Notes under the pieces: generated by a model | Database searches by the model: none | What the model was told of the DNA's origin: nothing | What the model saw: only the letters and a program-made list of their open reading frames with translations | Made by a program: the position numbers and the translations under genes | Source of the DNA: Rhodovulum sp. | Lineage (GTDB): Bacteria; Pseudomonadota; Alphaproteobacteria; Rhodobacterales; Rhodobacteraceae | Length of the DNA: 64,000 bases | Direction of reading: 5' to 3' | NCBI GenBank assembly: GCA_002706605.1 | Contig: PALT01000039.1 | Span: 1-64,000, forward strand | In this document: positions 35,942 to 46,386 of the stretch, one piece after another | Layout: every line of letters begins with the position of its first letter | Position numbering within the stretch: the first letter of the stretch is position 1

Positions 35942-36436
35942 ATGGCATCCATCGACTGGAACCGCGCGGGTAAATACTTCCTGCTGGCCGACTTCATCAA
36001 AGGCTTTGGTCTGGGGATGAAGTATTTCTTCGCGCCCAAGGCCACGCTGAACTACCCGCATGAAAAGGGGCCTCTGTCGCCCCGTTTCCGCGGCGAACAC
36101 GCGCTGCGCCGCTATCCCAATGGCGAAGAGCGCTGCATCGCCTGTAAACTGTGCGAGGCAATCTGCCCCGCACAGGCGATCACCATCGACGCCGAACCGC
36201 GCGAAGACGGCAGCCGCCGCACCACGCGTTACGACATCGACATGACGAAATGCATCTACTGTGGTTTCTGCCAAGAGGCCTGCCCCGTAGACGCCATCGT
36301 CGAAGGCCCGAACTTTGAGTTCGCCACCGAGACCCGCGAAGAGCTATTCTATAACAAGGACAAGCTGCTGGCGAACGGCGAACGCTGGGAAGCCGAGATC
36401 GCGCGCAACCTCGAGATGGACGCGCCGTACCGATGA
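35942..36436 (+). CDS. nuoI: NADH-quinone oxidoreductase subunit I
   Basis: A 164-residue ferredoxin-like subunit with two [4Fe-4S] motifs, [12 protein letters not shown] and [12 protein letters not shown], about 62 and 101 residues in, carrying clusters N6a and N6b. It hands electrons to NuoB. The stop overlaps a 36-codon ORF (ATGA). Confidence 0.98.
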   Translation: MASIDWNRAGKYFLLADFIKGFGLGMKYFFAPKATLNYPHEKGPLSPRFRGEHALRRYPNGEERCIACKLCEAICPAQAITIDAEPREDGSRRTTRYDIDMTKCIYCGFCQEACPVDAIVEGPNFEFATETREELFYNKDKLLANGERWEAEIARNLEMDAPYR

Positions 36437-36543
36437 TCGCACCCATGGTTCATATCGCCACCTTGGCCACGCCTGCGGCGACACGGTCGATCGGTGTGAC
36501 CGGTGCCGCCCGCCGTGGCCCCCAACAGGAGAGCGTCCAATGA
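36433..36543 (+). CDS. Possible 36-residue coupled small ORF
   Basis: ATG 36433 overlaps the nuoI stop and TGA 36541-36543 overlaps the start of the next gene (both ATGA), so it exactly bridges the 103-nt gap. The product is rich in Ala, Thr, Arg and Gly. No independent Shine-Dalgarno is seen. The simplest role would be to carry ribosomes to the next gene; it may also be chance. The downstream gene has its own AGGAG at 36529-36533. Confidence 0.3.
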   Translation: MIAPMVHIATLATPAATRSIGVTGAARRGPQQESVQ

Positions 36544-36947
36544 CCGATCTTGGCAAGTTGTTCGAACAGATGATGGAACAAAGCCACGCGATGGCCAAAG
36601 CGTTCAACCCCGCGTTGGAGAGCTTTCAGGTCCACGGCTTTGACAAGATCATGCCCACCATGCCCAAGAACTTTATGGACATGATGTGGGGCAACGCGTT
36701 CAACAAGGACGGTCTGGACGCCAAGACCCGCCTCTTGGTGGTTCTGGCCGGTCTGACGGTTCTGGGCGCACAGGCCGAACCGCAATTCAAAAGCACCGTG
36801 CGTCACGCCCTAGAGGCCGGCGCAACCCAACAGGAGATCGCCGAGGTGATCTATCAGATGTCCATGCTGGGCGGTATTCCGGCGATGACCAAGGCGCTGC
36901 AACTGGCCCAATCTGTATTCAAAGAAATCGAGGAGGACAGCGAATGA
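36540..36947 (+). CDS. Carboxymuconolactone decarboxylase-family protein
   Basis: A 135-residue AhpD-like helical protein. It has the CMD pattern [13 protein letters not shown] then [19 protein letters not shown]. The CxxC redox pair of AhpD is absent (no cysteine at all), so peroxidase-type activity is not expected. It lies between nuoI and nuoJ and overlaps nuoJ by 4 nt. I recall such a gene at this place in other Rhodobacteraceae; its role there is not known to me. Confidence 0.8.
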   Translation: MTDLGKLFEQMMEQSHAMAKAFNPALESFQVHGFDKIMPTMPKNFMDMMWGNAFNKDGLDAKTRLLVVLAGLTVLGAQAEPQFKSTVRHALEAGATQQEIAEVIYQMSMLGGIPAMTKALQLAQSVFKEIEEDSE

Positions 36948-37558
36948 CGGTAGCTGACCTGGCATTTTACTTTTTCGCCATTGTGGCGGTCGTTGCCGCG
37001 TTGCTGGTCGTTGTGGCGCGCAACCCCGTGCATTCGGTGCTGTGGCTGATCCTGACCTTCTTGTCGGCGGCGGGCATGTTCGTCCTGATGGGGGCGGAGT
37101 TCGTGGCGATGCTGTTGGTCATCGTCTATGTTGGCGCGGTCGCGGTTTTGTTCCTGTTCGTCGTGATGATGCTGGACGTCGATTTCGCCGAACTGCGGGC
37201 AGGGATGGCCAAATACGTGCCCATCGCCGGTCTGATCGGGGTCGTGATCCTGATGCAGCTGACCATGGTGTTCGGGTCGTGGCACATGGCCGACGGGGCA
37301 GAGGCCGCACGCGCGGCGGTGACGCCTGATGCTGCCGAAGTCCACAACACCAAGGCCTTGGGCCAGCTGATCTATGATCAATACATCTACCTGTTCCAAG
37401 CGGCGGGTCTGATCCTGTTGGTTGCGATGATCGGGGCGATTGTTCTGACCCTGCGCCACCGCACCTACGTCAAACGTCAGGACGTTCTGGCCCAGATGTA
37501 CCGTGATCCGGCAAGCGCACTGGAACTCAAGGACATCAAGCCCGGTCAGGGCCTGTAA
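36944..37558 (+). CDS. nuoJ: NADH-quinone oxidoreductase subunit J
   Basis: A 204-residue subunit with five hydrophobic helices. The third helix has the conserved [20 protein letters not shown] pattern with the pi-bulge region. ATGA overlap with the CMD gene; AGGAGG lies upstream of the ATG. A GC-rich hairpin follows it before nuoK. Confidence 0.97.
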   Translation: MTVADLAFYFFAIVAVVAALLVVVARNPVHSVLWLILTFLSAAGMFVLMGAEFVAMLLVIVYVGAVAVLFLFVVMMLDVDFAELRAGMAKYVPIAGLIGVVILMQLTMVFGSWHMADGAEAARAAVTPDAAEVHNTKALGQLIYDQYIYLFQAAGLILLVAMIGAIVLTLRHRTYVKRQDVLAQMYRDPASALELKDIKPGQGL

Positions 37559-37570
37559 AAACAGAATAGT

Positions 37571-37595
37571 GTGGCGCGCCATGCGGGGGCGCCAC
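37571..37595 (+). other. Intercistronic hairpin between nuoJ and nuoK
   Basis: Arms GTGGCGC (37571-37577) and GCGCCAC (37589-37595) with an 11-nt loop and no T run, in the 100-nt nuoJ-nuoK gap, the largest gap inside the nuo run after the nuoE-nuoF region. It may mark an RNA processing or stability element. Confidence 0.4.
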
Positions 37596-37658
37596 GAACA
37601 GACATGGCGCTGACAAGGCGCTGAAATTTCAAAAAGGGCATATGCCCAGAGGGACGGA

Positions 37659-37964
37659 ATGGTCGGACTAGAACACTACCTGGCTGTCGCCGCGGCACTG
37701 TTCGTGATCGGTATTTTCGGCATCTTCCTGAACCGGAAGAATGTCATCGTGATCCTGATGTCGATTGAACTTATGTTGTTGGCCGTGAATATCAATTTTG
37801 TCGCCTTTTCGGCCCATATGGGCGATCTGGTCGGACAGGTCTTTACGATGTTCGTTCTGACCGTTGCCGCCGCCGAGGCGGCCATTGGCCTTGCTATTCT
37901 GGTCTGCTTCTTCCGGACCCGCGGCACCATCGCGGTGGAAGACATCAACGTGATGAAGGGATAA
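37659..37964 (+). CDS. nuoK: NADH-quinone oxidoreductase subunit K
   Basis: 101 residues, three transmembrane helices, MrpC-like. Conserved Glu residues in [11 protein letters not shown] and [10 protein letters not shown], needed for proton transfer, are both present. GAGGGAC precedes the ATG. It is followed by nuoL after 6 nt. Confidence 0.97.
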   Translation: MVGLEHYLAVAAALFVIGIFGIFLNRKNVIVILMSIELMLLAVNINFVAFSAHMGDLVGQVFTMFVLTVAAAEAAIGLAILVCFFRTRGTIAVEDINVMKG

Positions 37965-37970
37965 CCGGCC

Positions 37971-40097
37971 ATGGTCAGCATCATTCTATTTGCCCCGTTG
38001 ATGGGCGCGCTGATCGCCGGCTTTACCTGGCGGTTGATCGGGGAAAAGGGCGCGATGTGGGTCACCACCGGCCTGTTGTTCCTGTCCGCGCTGCTTAGCT
38101 GGATCGTGTTCCTGTCGTTCAACGGCGAGACCCAGCATATCCACCTGCTTGACTGGATCGAGAGCGGTAGTCTCTCGACCGAATGGTCGATCCGTCTTGA
38201 CCGTCTGACCGCGATCATGCTGATCGTTGTGACCTCGGTGTCCAGCCTCGTGCACCTCTACAGCTTTGGCTATATGGACCACGACCCGCAGTGGGGCGAG
38301 GGCGAGACGTACAAGCCGCGCTTCTTTGCCTACCTGTCGTTCTTTACCTTTGCCATGCTGATGCTGGTCACCTCGGACAACCTGATCCAGATGTTCTTTG
38401 GTTGGGAAGGTGTGGGCGTCGCGTCCTACCTGCTGATCGGGTTCTACTGGAAAAAGCCGTCTGCCGGTGCCGCCGCGATGAAAGCGTTCATCGTCAACCG
38501 TGTGGGTGACTTTGGCTTTGCTCTGGGTATTTTCGGCCTGTTCTTCCTGACCGACAGCGTGGATTTCAACACGATCTTTGCCGCCGGTCCGACCTTGGCC
38601 GAGACCAACCTGACCTTCCTGTGGCGCGACTGGAACGCGGCGAACCTGCTGGCCTTCCTGCTGTTCGTTGGTGCGATGGGTAAATCGGCGCAGTTGTTCC
38701 TGCACACATGGTTGCCCGACGCGATGGAGGGCCCGACGCCTGTGTCGGCTCTGATCCACGCCGCAACCATGGTCACCGCCGGTGTCTTCCTTGTCTGCCG
38801 CATGTCGCCCCTGATGGAATACGCGCCCGAGGCGATGGCCTTTGTCACCTTCCTTGGTGCGACGACCGCGTTTTTCGCCGCGACCGTTGGTCTGGTGCAA
38901 AACGACATCAAACGCGTGATCGCCTATTCGACCTGTTCCCAGCTGGGCTACATGTTCGTGGCGGCGGGCGTCGGGGTCTACTCGGCTGCGATGTTCCACC
39001 TGCTGACGCACGCGTTCTTTAAGGCGATGTTGTTCCTTGGCGCCGGTTCGGTCATCCACGCGATGCACCACGAACAGGACATGCGCAACTATGGCGGTCT
39101 GCGTAAAAAGATCCCCTATACCTTCTGGGCGATGATGATCGGGACGCTGGCCATCACGGGTGTCGGCATTCCGTTGACCCACATCGGTTTCGCGGGCTTC
39201 CTGTCCAAGGATGCCATCATCGAGAGCGCCTATGCAGGCACCGCCGGTGGCTATGCGTTCTGGATGCTGGTCATCGCCGCGCTGTTCACCAGCTTCTACA
39301 GCTGGCGCCTGATGTTCCTGACGTTCTACGGCACGCCGCGCGGGGACAAGCACACGCATGATCATGCGCATGAAAGCCCCAAGGTGATGTTGGTTCCGCT
39401 GGGCGTTCTGGCCTTTGGCGCGATCTTCTCGGGTATGGTGTTCTATGGTCCGTTCTTTGGCGATCATGACCGCGTCAACGCCTTCTTCGGGATTGAGGCG
39501 CACCACGCCGAGGCCGATGCAGGCCATGCAGATGAGCACGCTGCCGAGGCGGACGCGCATCACACTGATGGTGCCGCCGGTCACGACGCCGCCATGGCTG
39601 ATGAGGGTCACGCCGCCGTTGTCGCCGAACATCACGGCACGGCCCCCAGCGGCGCGATCTTTATGGCGCCTGACAACCACGTCATGGACGACGCCCACCA
39701 CGCCCCGACTTGGGTCAAGGTGTCGCCCTTCGTCGCGATGGTTCTGGGCCTGATCACCGCCTTCTGGTTCTACATCGTCAACCCCAACCTGCCCAAACGT
39801 CTGGCCGAGGAACAGCGTCCGCTGTACGAGTTCCTGCTGAACAAATGGTACTTTGATGAAATCTACGATTTCCTCTTTGTCCGTCCGGCAAAATGGTTGG
39901 GTAACTTCCTGTGGAAGCGCGGCGACGGCAACGTCATCGACGGCTCGATCAACGGTATAGCAATGGGGATCATCCCGTTCTTTACCCGGGTCGTTGGCCG
40001 CGCTCAGTCGGGCTATCTGTTCCACTATGCCTTTGCCATGGTCATCGGGATCGCTGTTCTTATCACTTGGATGTCTATCAGCGGAGGGGCTGAATAA
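37971..40097 (+). CDS. nuoL: NADH-quinone oxidoreductase subunit L
   Basis: A 708-residue antiporter-like proton-pump subunit, longer than E. coli NuoL (613). Core motifs: L-I-G-F-Y-W-K-K-P and [22 protein letters not shown], with the pumping Lys. The lateral helix region and C-terminal anchor follow. Residues about 510-557 are a His/Asp/Ala/Glu-rich soluble insertion with roughly ten histidines, placed between late transmembrane helices. Overlaps nuoM by one base (TAATG). Confidence 0.97.
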   Translation: MVSIILFAPLMGALIAGFTWRLIGEKGAMWVTTGLLFLSALLSWIVFLSFNGETQHIHLLDWIESGSLSTEWSIRLDRLTAIMLIVVTSVSSLVHLYSFGYMDHDPQWGEGETYKPRFFAYLSFFTFAMLMLVTSDNLIQMFFGWEGVGVASYLLIGFYWKKPSAGAAAMKAFIVNRVGDFGFALGIFGLFFLTDSVDFNTIFAAGPTLAETNLTFLWRDWNAANLLAFLLFVGAMGKSAQLFLHTWLPDAMEGPTPVSALIHAATMVTAGVFLVCRMSPLMEYAPEAMAFVTFLGATTAFFAATVGLVQNDIKRVIAYSTCSQLGYMFVAAGVGVYSAAMFHLLTHAFFKAMLFLGAGSVIHAMHHEQDMRNYGGLRKKIPYTFWAMMIGTLAITGVGIPLTHIGFAGFLSKDAIIESAYAGTAGGYAFWMLVIAALFTSFYSWRLMFLTFYGTPRGDKHTHDHAHESPKVMLVPLGVLAFGAIFSGMVFYGPFFGDHDRVNAFFGIEAHHAEADAGHADEHAAEADAHHTDGAAGHDAAMADEGHAAVVAEHHGTAPSGAIFMAPDNHVMDDAHHAPTWVKVSPFVAMVLGLITAFWFYIVNPNLPKRLAEEQRPLYEFLLNKWYFDEIYDFLFVRPAKWLGNFLWKRGDGNVIDGSINGIAMGIIPFFTRVVGRAQSGYLFHYAFAMVIGIAVLITWMSISGGAE

Positions 40098-41647
40098 TGG
40101 ATAACCTTCTTTCGTTGATCACCTTCATTCCGTTGGTGGCGGCGCTGGTGCTTGCGCTGTTGTTGCCCGGGAATGATGAGGCATCTCAGCGTAACGCCAA
40201 GATGGTTGCGCTGGTTGTGACCAGCTTTGTGTTCCTCATTTCGCTGTTCCTGTTGGCGGGTTTCGATCCGGCAGACACAGGCTTTCAGTTCGTGGAAGAG
40301 CACGAGTGGGTTCTGGGCCTGAAATACAAGATGGGCGTTGACGGGATTTCGATCCTCTTCGTTCTGCTGACCACGTTCCTGATGCCGATCACGATCGGGG
40401 CCTGTTGGGGTGTGACGCACCGCGTGCGCGAATATATGATCGCGTTCCTGCTGCTTGAGACCCTGATGCTGGGCGTGTTCTGTGCACTGGACCTGTTCCT
40501 GTTCTACGTCTTCTTTGAGGCGGGCCTGATTCCGATGTTCCTGATCATCGGTATCTGGGGTGGGGCGAACCGGATCTACGCCGCGTTCAAGTTCTTCCTC
40601 TATACCTTCCTTGGCTCGGTTCTGATGCTGATCGCGATGATCGCGATGTATCTGGACGCAGGCACCGCCGATATTCCGACCCTGATGATGCATCAGTTCG
40701 GCACCGAGGCGATTTCGATTGCCGGATGGCAGGTCGTTGGCGGGATGCAGACGCTGCTCTGGCTGGCCTTCTTTGCCTCGTTCGCGGTCAAGATGCCGAT
40801 GTGGCCGGTGCACACATGGTTGCCCGATGCGCACGTTCAGGCGCCGACCGCAGGTTCGGTTATTCTGGCGGCGATCCTGCTGAAGATGGGCGGCTATGGC
40901 TTCTTGCGCTTTAGCTTGCCGATGTTCCCTGTCGCCTCGGACCTTTTGGCGCCGCTGGTTCTGTGGATGTCGGCGATTGCGATCGTCTACACCTCGCTGG
41001 TCGCGCTGGTCCAAAGCGATATGAAAAAGCTGATCGCCTATTCGTCGGTTGCGCATATGGGCTATGTGACCATGGGGATTTTCGCGGCCAACAACCAAGG
41101 TATCGACGGCGCGATTTTCCAGATGATCAGCCACGGCTTTGTGTCGGGCGCGCTGTTCCTCTGTGTGGGCGTGATCTATGACCGGATGCACACCCGCGAG
41201 ATCGAGGCCTATGGCGGTCTGGTCAACCGGATGCCGGCCTATGCGCTGATCTTCATGCTGTTCACCATGGCCAACGTCGGCCTGCCGGGGACCTCGGGCT
41301 TTATCGGGGAATTCCTGACGCTGATGGGTGTCTTCCAGGTCAACACGTGGGTTGCGATGGTTGCGACCACCGGTGTGATCCTGTCGGCGGGCTATGCGCT
41401 GTGGCTCTATCGTCGGGTGGTCTTTGGCGATCTGATCAAAGAGAGCCTCAAGTCGATCACCGACATGGACAAGCGTGAGCGCCTGTTGTTCGCCCCGCTG
41501 GTCGTGATGACCCTGTTGCTGGGTGTTTACCCGTCGCTGGTCACCGACATCATCGGGCCGTCGGTTGACGCCCTTGTTTCCAATCACCAGACGGCAGTTC
41601 TGAACGCAGACCTTAGCCCTGCCGTTTCTGTCGCAGCACAGCACTGA
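40097..41647 (+). CDS. nuoM: NADH-quinone oxidoreductase subunit M
   Basis: 516 residues, about 14 helices, antiporter-like proton channel. Has [17 protein letters not shown] with the key Glu (about residue 140) and the Lys-bearing [21 protein letters not shown] motif. TAATG overlap with nuoL; nuoN follows after 11 nt. Confidence 0.98.
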   Translation: MDNLLSLITFIPLVAALVLALLLPGNDEASQRNAKMVALVVTSFVFLISLFLLAGFDPADTGFQFVEEHEWVLGLKYKMGVDGISILFVLLTTFLMPITIGACWGVTHRVREYMIAFLLLETLMLGVFCALDLFLFYVFFEAGLIPMFLIIGIWGGANRIYAAFKFFLYTFLGSVLMLIAMIAMYLDAGTADIPTLMMHQFGTEAISIAGWQVVGGMQTLLWLAFFASFAVKMPMWPVHTWLPDAHVQAPTAGSVILAAILLKMGGYGFLRFSLPMFPVASDLLAPLVLWMSAIAIVYTSLVALVQSDMKKLIAYSSVAHMGYVTMGIFAANNQGIDGAIFQMISHGFVSGALFLCVGVIYDRMHTREIEAYGGLVNRMPAYALIFMLFTMANVGLPGTSGFIGEFLTLMGVFQVNTWVAMVATTGVILSAGYALWLYRRVVFGDLIKESLKSITDMDKRERLLFAPLVVMTLLLGVYPSLVTDIIGPSVDALVSNHQTAVLNADLSPAVSVAAQH

Positions 41648-41658
41648 GAGGGAGAGCA

Positions 41659-43101
41659 ATGATCTCTGCCGATATTTCCACCGTTCTTCCCGAGATTTTG
41701 CTGGCGGTCTATGCGATGATCGCTCTGGTCGCGGGTGTCTACACCGGCAAGGACAAGGTCGCACCGACCATTCTGTTCCTGACGGCTGCTGTTATGGTCG
41801 TGCTGGCCGCGATGATTGGCCTGTCGGGCGGGGGCACCACCTCCGCGTTCAACGGCGCCTTCATTGACGACGGGTTCGCCCGTTTCGCCAAGGTGACGAT
41901 CCTGTTGGCCGCCGCCGCCGTTCTGGTCATGAGCAAGGACTACATGCTGCGCCGTGACCTCTTGCGGTTCGAATATCCCGTTCTGGTCGCTCTAGCCTCG
42001 GTCGGGATGATGATGATGGTCTCGGCTGGCGATTTGATGAGCCTCTACATGGGTCTCGAACTGCAATCGCTGTCGCTTTACGTAGTGGCGTCGCTGCGCC
42101 GTGATAGCGCCAAGTCGACCGAAGCGGGCCTGAAATACTTTGTTCTGGGCGCGCTGTCGTCGGGGATGCTGCTCTACGGGGCGTCGCTGACCTATGGGTT
42201 TGCGGGCACGACCGTGTTCTCGGGCATCATCAGTTCGGTGGGCGAGGACGGCATGTCCATGGGCCTGCTGTTCGGTCTGATCTTCCTGATCACCGGTTTC
42301 GCGTTCAAGGTTTCGGCGGTTCCGTTCCACATGTGGACGCCCGACGTCTATGAGGGTTCTCCGACGCCGGTCACCGCCTTCTTTGCCACCGCGCCGAAAA
42401 TGGCCGCAATGGGCCTGTTTGCGCGTGTGATGTTTGACGCCTTTGGCACCTCGACCGCCGAGTGGGGACAGGTGATTGCCCTGTTGTCGCTGCTGTCGAT
42501 GTTCCTTGGTGCGGTTGCGGCCATCGGTCAAACCAACATCAAACGCCTGATGGCCTATTCGTCGATCGCGCATATGGGCTATGCGCTGATGGGTCTGGCA
42601 TCGGGCACCGAGCAAGGCGTTGAGGCGATGCTGCTTTACATGGCGATCTACGTCACGATGAGCGTAGGCACCTTCGCCTTTATCCTGTCGATGGAAAAAG
42701 ACGGTCAGCCCGTCACGGACATCGCGTCGCTGAACATGCTGTCGAAATCGCATCTGCCCAAGGCCTTGGCCCTGCTGGTTCTGATGTTCAGCCTTGCCGG
42801 TGTGCCGCCGATGGTCGGTTTCTTTGGTAAGCTGGCTGTGCTGCAGGCCGCGGTTGAGGCTGGCTATGGCTGGCTGGCGCTGGCGGGTGTGGTCGCATCG
42901 GTCATCGGTGCGTTCTATTACCTGCGCATCGTGTACTACATGTTCTTCGGCGATGAGGACAAAGCAGGCATCGACGGCACCATGTCGCCGGTTCTGTGGG
43001 TCTTCCTGATGGGCTCGGCCGCGATCATGGTCGTCGGCATGGTGAACCTGTTCGGCGTCGATGGCTTGGCTGCGGCGGCTGCGCAAACCCTTGTTAACTA
43101 A
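41659..43101 (+). CDS. nuoN: NADH-quinone oxidoreductase subunit N
   Basis: 480 residues, about 14 helices. Contains [34 protein letters not shown] and [10 protein letters not shown], standard for this subunit. GAGGGAGA upstream of the ATG. Last structural nuo gene; the birA frame overlaps its end. Confidence 0.98.
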   Translation: MISADISTVLPEILLAVYAMIALVAGVYTGKDKVAPTILFLTAAVMVVLAAMIGLSGGGTTSAFNGAFIDDGFARFAKVTILLAAAAVLVMSKDYMLRRDLLRFEYPVLVALASVGMMMMVSAGDLMSLYMGLELQSLSLYVVASLRRDSAKSTEAGLKYFVLGALSSGMLLYGASLTYGFAGTTVFSGIISSVGEDGMSMGLLFGLIFLITGFAFKVSAVPFHMWTPDVYEGSPTPVTAFFATAPKMAAMGLFARVMFDAFGTSTAEWGQVIALLSLLSMFLGAVAAIGQTNIKRLMAYSSIAHMGYALMGLASGTEQGVEAMLLYMAIYVTMSVGTFAFILSMEKDGQPVTDIASLNMLSKSHLPKALALLVLMFSLAGVPPMVGFFGKLAVLQAAVEAGYGWLALAGVVASVIGAFYYLRIVYYMFFGDEDKAGIDGTMSPVLWVFLMGSAAIMVVGMVNLFGVDGLAAAAAQTLVN

Positions 43102-43849
43102 CGGCTGGCCCGCGGGATATGATCGTCAGGTGCTGTCGTCCATCGACAGCACCAACGACGAAGCCCGCCGCCAATACCAAACACTGCAAGGGCCGAAATG
43201 GATTTTGGCCCTGCAACAAACCGCCGGACGGGGCCGACGTGGCCGACCGTGGGCGGATCCCACCGGAAATTTTGCCGCGACCCTTGTTCTGCCCGATGCC
43301 GGTGATCCGGCGACGGCGGCCCTGCGGTCCTTCGTGGCGTCCTTGGCCCTGTATGAGGCTTTTGTTGCCGCCACAGGGCGCGAGGACCTGTTCACCCTGA
43401 AATGGCCGAACGATGTTCTGTTGAACAACGGTAAGGTCGCGGGGATCCTGCTGGAAAGCATTGGCGCAACCACCGGTGGCGGGATGGGGATGTGCATCGG
43501 GATCGGTGTGAACCTTGCCGCCGCGCCCTCGACGGATCAGGTCGAACCGGGTGCCGTCGCGCCCAAGGCCCTGTTTCGCGAAACAGGGTGCCGGATCAGC
43601 CCCGAGGATTTTCTGGACCTGCTTGCACCGGCCTTTGCCCGTTATGACACACAGATGGTGCAATACGGCTTTGATGCGATCCGCCAGCCGTGGCTATCGC
43701 GCGCCGCACGCATTGGTGAGGTCATCACCGCCCGCATGGGAACCGAAACCGTGACTGGCGTGTTTGAAACAGTGGACCAACAGGGGCAACTTGTCCTATC
43801 CACCCCCAGTGGCCAACGGGCTATTGCCGCTGCGGATGTTTTCTTTTAG
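43091..43849 (+). CDS. birA: Biotin--[acetyl-CoA-carboxylase] ligase
   Basis: About 252 residues, catalytic domain only (no N-terminal helix-turn-helix, so it cannot be a BirA-type repressor). S-T-N-D-E-A-R near the start, the biotinyl-AMP loop G-R-G-R-R-G-R-P-W near residue 47, and K-W-P-N-D-V are intact. It attaches biotin to carboxylases such as MccA. The start is uncertain: TTG 43091 (11-nt overlap with nuoN), ATG 43061 or GTG 43130. Attached to the nuo operon together with coaX and rnj. Confidence 0.9.
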   Translation: MLTNGWPAGYDRQVLSSIDSTNDEARRQYQTLQGPKWILALQQTAGRGRRGRPWADPTGNFAATLVLPDAGDPATAALRSFVASLALYEAFVAATGREDLFTLKWPNDVLLNNGKVAGILLESIGATTGGGMGMCIGIGVNLAAAPSTDQVEPGAVAPKALFRETGCRISPEDFLDLLAPAFARYDTQMVQYGFDAIRQPWLSRAARIGEVITARMGTETVTGVFETVDQQGQLVLSTPSGQRAIAAADVFF

Positions 43850-43858
43850 GGGGCGTGG

Positions 43859-44638
43859 ATGCTTCTTTGTATCGACTGCGGGAACACGAATACGGTCTTT
43901 TCCATTTGGGACGGATCACAGTTCCTGTGCACCTTGCGCACCTCGACCGAGCATCAACGCACGGCCGACCAGTATTTCACGTGGTACAAGACCCTGATCA
44001 CGCACCACGGGTTGGATGTGGACATCACCGATGTGATCATCTCGTCCACTGTGCCGCGGGTTGTGTTTAACCTGCGCGTCTTTGCCGATCGGTATTTCAA
44101 CACGCGTCCCTATGTGGTGGGCAAACCCGATTGTCTGTTGCCGGTGGAACCGCGCGTGGATGCGGGAACGACCGTGGGGCCAGACCGCTTGGTCAATACT
44201 GCCGGTGCCTATGACCGGCACGGCGGCGATCTGGTCGTGGTCGATTTCGGCACCGCGACGACCTTTGACGTGGTAGCCGAGGACGGGGCCTATGTCGGTG
44301 GCGTGATTGCGCCCGGCGTGAACCTCAGCCTAGAGGCACTGCACATGGCCGCCGCCGCGTTGCCCCATGTGGACATCACAAAACCGGCCAAAGTCATTGG
44401 CCAGAACACAGTAGATTGTATGCAGTCGGGGGTGTTCTGGGGCTATGTTGGCCTGATCCGCGGGATCACCACCCGCATCCGCGAAGAATATGCCAAGCCG
44501 ATGAAGGTCATCGGCACCGGTGGATTGGCCCCGTTGTTTGCCACCGGAGACGTCCTATTTGACACAATCGAAGATGACCTGACCATGCACGGTCTGACGG
44601 TCATCCACGCCTATAATAAGGAAAACCGTTCGCAATGA
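43859..44638 (+). CDS. coaX: Type III pantothenate kinase
   Basis: A 259-residue ASKHA-fold kinase for the first step of CoA synthesis. D-C-G-N-T-N-T near residue 6 (phosphate loop), G-P-D-R-L-V-N-T-A-G-A (about 104-114) with the catalytic region, and V-V-D-F-G-T-A-T-T-F-D are diagnostic of CoaX and absent from CoaA. GGGGGCGTGG precedes the ATG. ATGA overlap with rnj. Confidence 0.97.
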   Translation: MLLCIDCGNTNTVFSIWDGSQFLCTLRTSTEHQRTADQYFTWYKTLITHHGLDVDITDVIISSTVPRVVFNLRVFADRYFNTRPYVVGKPDCLLPVEPRVDAGTTVGPDRLVNTAGAYDRHGGDLVVVDFGTATTFDVVAEDGAYVGGVIAPGVNLSLEALHMAAAALPHVDITKPAKVIGQNTVDCMQSGVFWGYVGLIRGITTRIREEYAKPMKVIGTGGLAPLFATGDVLFDTIEDDLTMHGLTVIHAYNKENRSQ

Positions 44639-46308
44639 GCAGTGACAACCGTCTGATTTATCTGCCCCTCGGTGGGGCAGGGGAAATTGGTATGAACGCC
44701 TACGTCTATGGATATGGCCCCGCCGAGAATGAGCGCTATATCCTCGTCGACCTTGGCGTCACCTTTCCCGACATGGACACGACCCCCGGGGTCGATCTGA
44801 TTTTCGCCGATATCGCGTGGCTGGCCGATCGGGCCGACCGTCTGGACGCGATTTTCATCACGCACGCGCATGAGGACCACGTTGGCGCGCTTGGCCATTT
44901 GTGGCCGCGCCTCAAGGCCCCGATCTATACGCGCAAGTTCACTGGCAACATCGCCGCGCGCAAGTTGGATGAGCGCGGTCTGGACGGGAGCATGATCAAT
45001 ATCGTTGAGCCGTGGCCCGCCAAGACCAAGGTCGGCGAGATGACGGTGTCCTTTTTGCCGATTTCGCACTCGATCCCCGAAAGTTCCGCGTTGGTGATCG
45101 ACACGCCTGCGGGGCGGATCGTGCACACGGGCGATTTTAAACTGGACCAATCCCCCATCGTGGGCGAACCGTTCGATCCCGTCCTGTGGGGCGAAATCGC
45201 GAACAGCGGGGTGAAGGTTCTGACCTGTGACTCGACCAATGTGTTCTCGCCCAAACCCGGCCGGTCTGAGGCCACGCTGGCCCCCGCGATCACGCAGTTG
45301 GTCAAGGGCGCGGGCGGCATGGTGGTCGCGACGACCTTTGCCTCGAACATCGCGCGCCTGAAAACGCTGGCCGAGGCGGGGCAGGCGGCGGGACGGTCGA
45401 TCGTTCTGCTGGGCCGCGCGATGCGGCGTATGGTTGAGGCGGGGATTCAATCCGGCGTCCTGACCGATTTCCCGACCGTGGTGTCGCCCGAGGATGCGAA
45501 AACCATCCCGCGTGAGAACCTGGTGTTGCTGGTCACCGGCTCGCAGGGCGAACGCCGCGCGGCGGCGGCCCAGTTGAGCCGTGGCAAGTTTCTGGGTCTG
45601 GAACTGGCCGAGGGGGACCTGTTCCTGTTCTCGTCCAAAACCATTCCCGGTAATGAGCGCGAAGTGCTGCGCATCGTGAACAACCTGTCGGAAAAGAACG
45701 TCGATGTGGTGGATGATGGCGCGGACCTCTATCACGTGTCGGGCCACGCGAACCGTCCCGATCTGGAACAGATGCACGACATCATGCGCGCCAAAATGGT
45801 GATCCCGATGCATGGCGAACACCGTCACCTGCGCGAACACATGCGTCTGGCCCAATCCAAGGGCATGGAGTCCGCGCTGGCCGTGAACGGGACCATGTTG
45901 GACATCACGGGCGACGCGCCGCGTGTCTGTGGCTATGTCGAAACGGGTCGTCTGTATCTGGATGGTTCGGTGCAGATCGGCGCGTTGGACGGGATCGTGC
46001 GCGACCGGATTCGCATGGCTCTGAACGGTATGGTGACTGTGACCCTGATCATCGATGAAGATGATGAGCCCTTGGGGGAACCCTGGGTAGAGCTGAAAGG
46101 CATCGCCGAGATCGGTCGTTCCAACGCGCCGGTGGTTGAGGTTCTGGAACATGATCTGACCCAGCTGGTCAACCGTATGGATGACAAGACGCTGGCCGAT
46201 GATGACAAGATCGAAGAGGCCCTGCGCCGTCGCGTGCGTCAAACGACGCAGGACGAGATCGGCAAAAAGGTCGAGGTGCAGGTGATTGTCAGCCGCCTGA
46301 TGGCCTGA
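44635..46308 (+). CDS. rnj: Ribonuclease J
   Basis: A 557-residue MBL/beta-CASP nuclease with 5'-3' exo- and endonuclease activity on mRNA and rRNA precursors. Zinc-site motif T-H-A-H-E-D-H-V-G (about residues 79-87), the beta-CASP region, and the P-M-H-G-E-H-R-H-L-R-E-H block (about 385-396) are present. RNase J instead of or beside RNase E is usual in alphaproteobacteria. Last gene of the long nuo-birA-coaX-rnj run, ended by a strong hairpin at 46335. Confidence 0.95.
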   Translation: MSSDNRLIYLPLGGAGEIGMNAYVYGYGPAENERYILVDLGVTFPDMDTTPGVDLIFADIAWLADRADRLDAIFITHAHEDHVGALGHLWPRLKAPIYTRKFTGNIAARKLDERGLDGSMINIVEPWPAKTKVGEMTVSFLPISHSIPESSALVIDTPAGRIVHTGDFKLDQSPIVGEPFDPVLWGEIANSGVKVLTCDSTNVFSPKPGRSEATLAPAITQLVKGAGGMVVATTFASNIARLKTLAEAGQAAGRSIVLLGRAMRRMVEAGIQSGVLTDFPTVVSPEDAKTIPRENLVLLVTGSQGERRAAAAQLSRGKFLGLELAEGDLFLFSSKTIPGNEREVLRIVNNLSEKNVDVVDDGADLYHVSGHANRPDLEQMHDIMRAKMVIPMHGEHRHLREHMRLAQSKGMESALAVNGTMLDITGDAPRVCGYVETGRLYLDGSVQIGALDGIVRDRIRMALNGMVTVTLIIDEDDEPLGEPWVELKGIAEIGRSNAPVVEVLEHDLTQLVNRMDDKTLADDDKIEEALRRRVRQTTQDEIGKKVEVQVIVSRLMA

Positions 46309-46334
46309 TCCACACAGACCACCGCAGAAACGAA

Positions 46335-46356
46335 AAGGGGCCCCGACGGGCCCCTT
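46335..46356. terminator. Bidirectional terminator between rnj and the DEAD-box gene
   Basis: Perfect stem AAGGGGCCC / GGGCCCCTT with a CGAC loop. T-rich on both sides (TTATTA on plus, TTTTCG on minus), so it ends both convergent transcripts. Confidence 0.9.
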
Positions 46357-46386
46357 ATTATATTGGCATGCCGCGACGCGGTCGCG

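Noticed and set aside
34364-43086. Long minus-strand open frames opposite nuoH-nuoN
   Set aside because: Same reason: mirror frames of membrane-protein genes, rich in His, Arg and Gln, with no ribosome sites.
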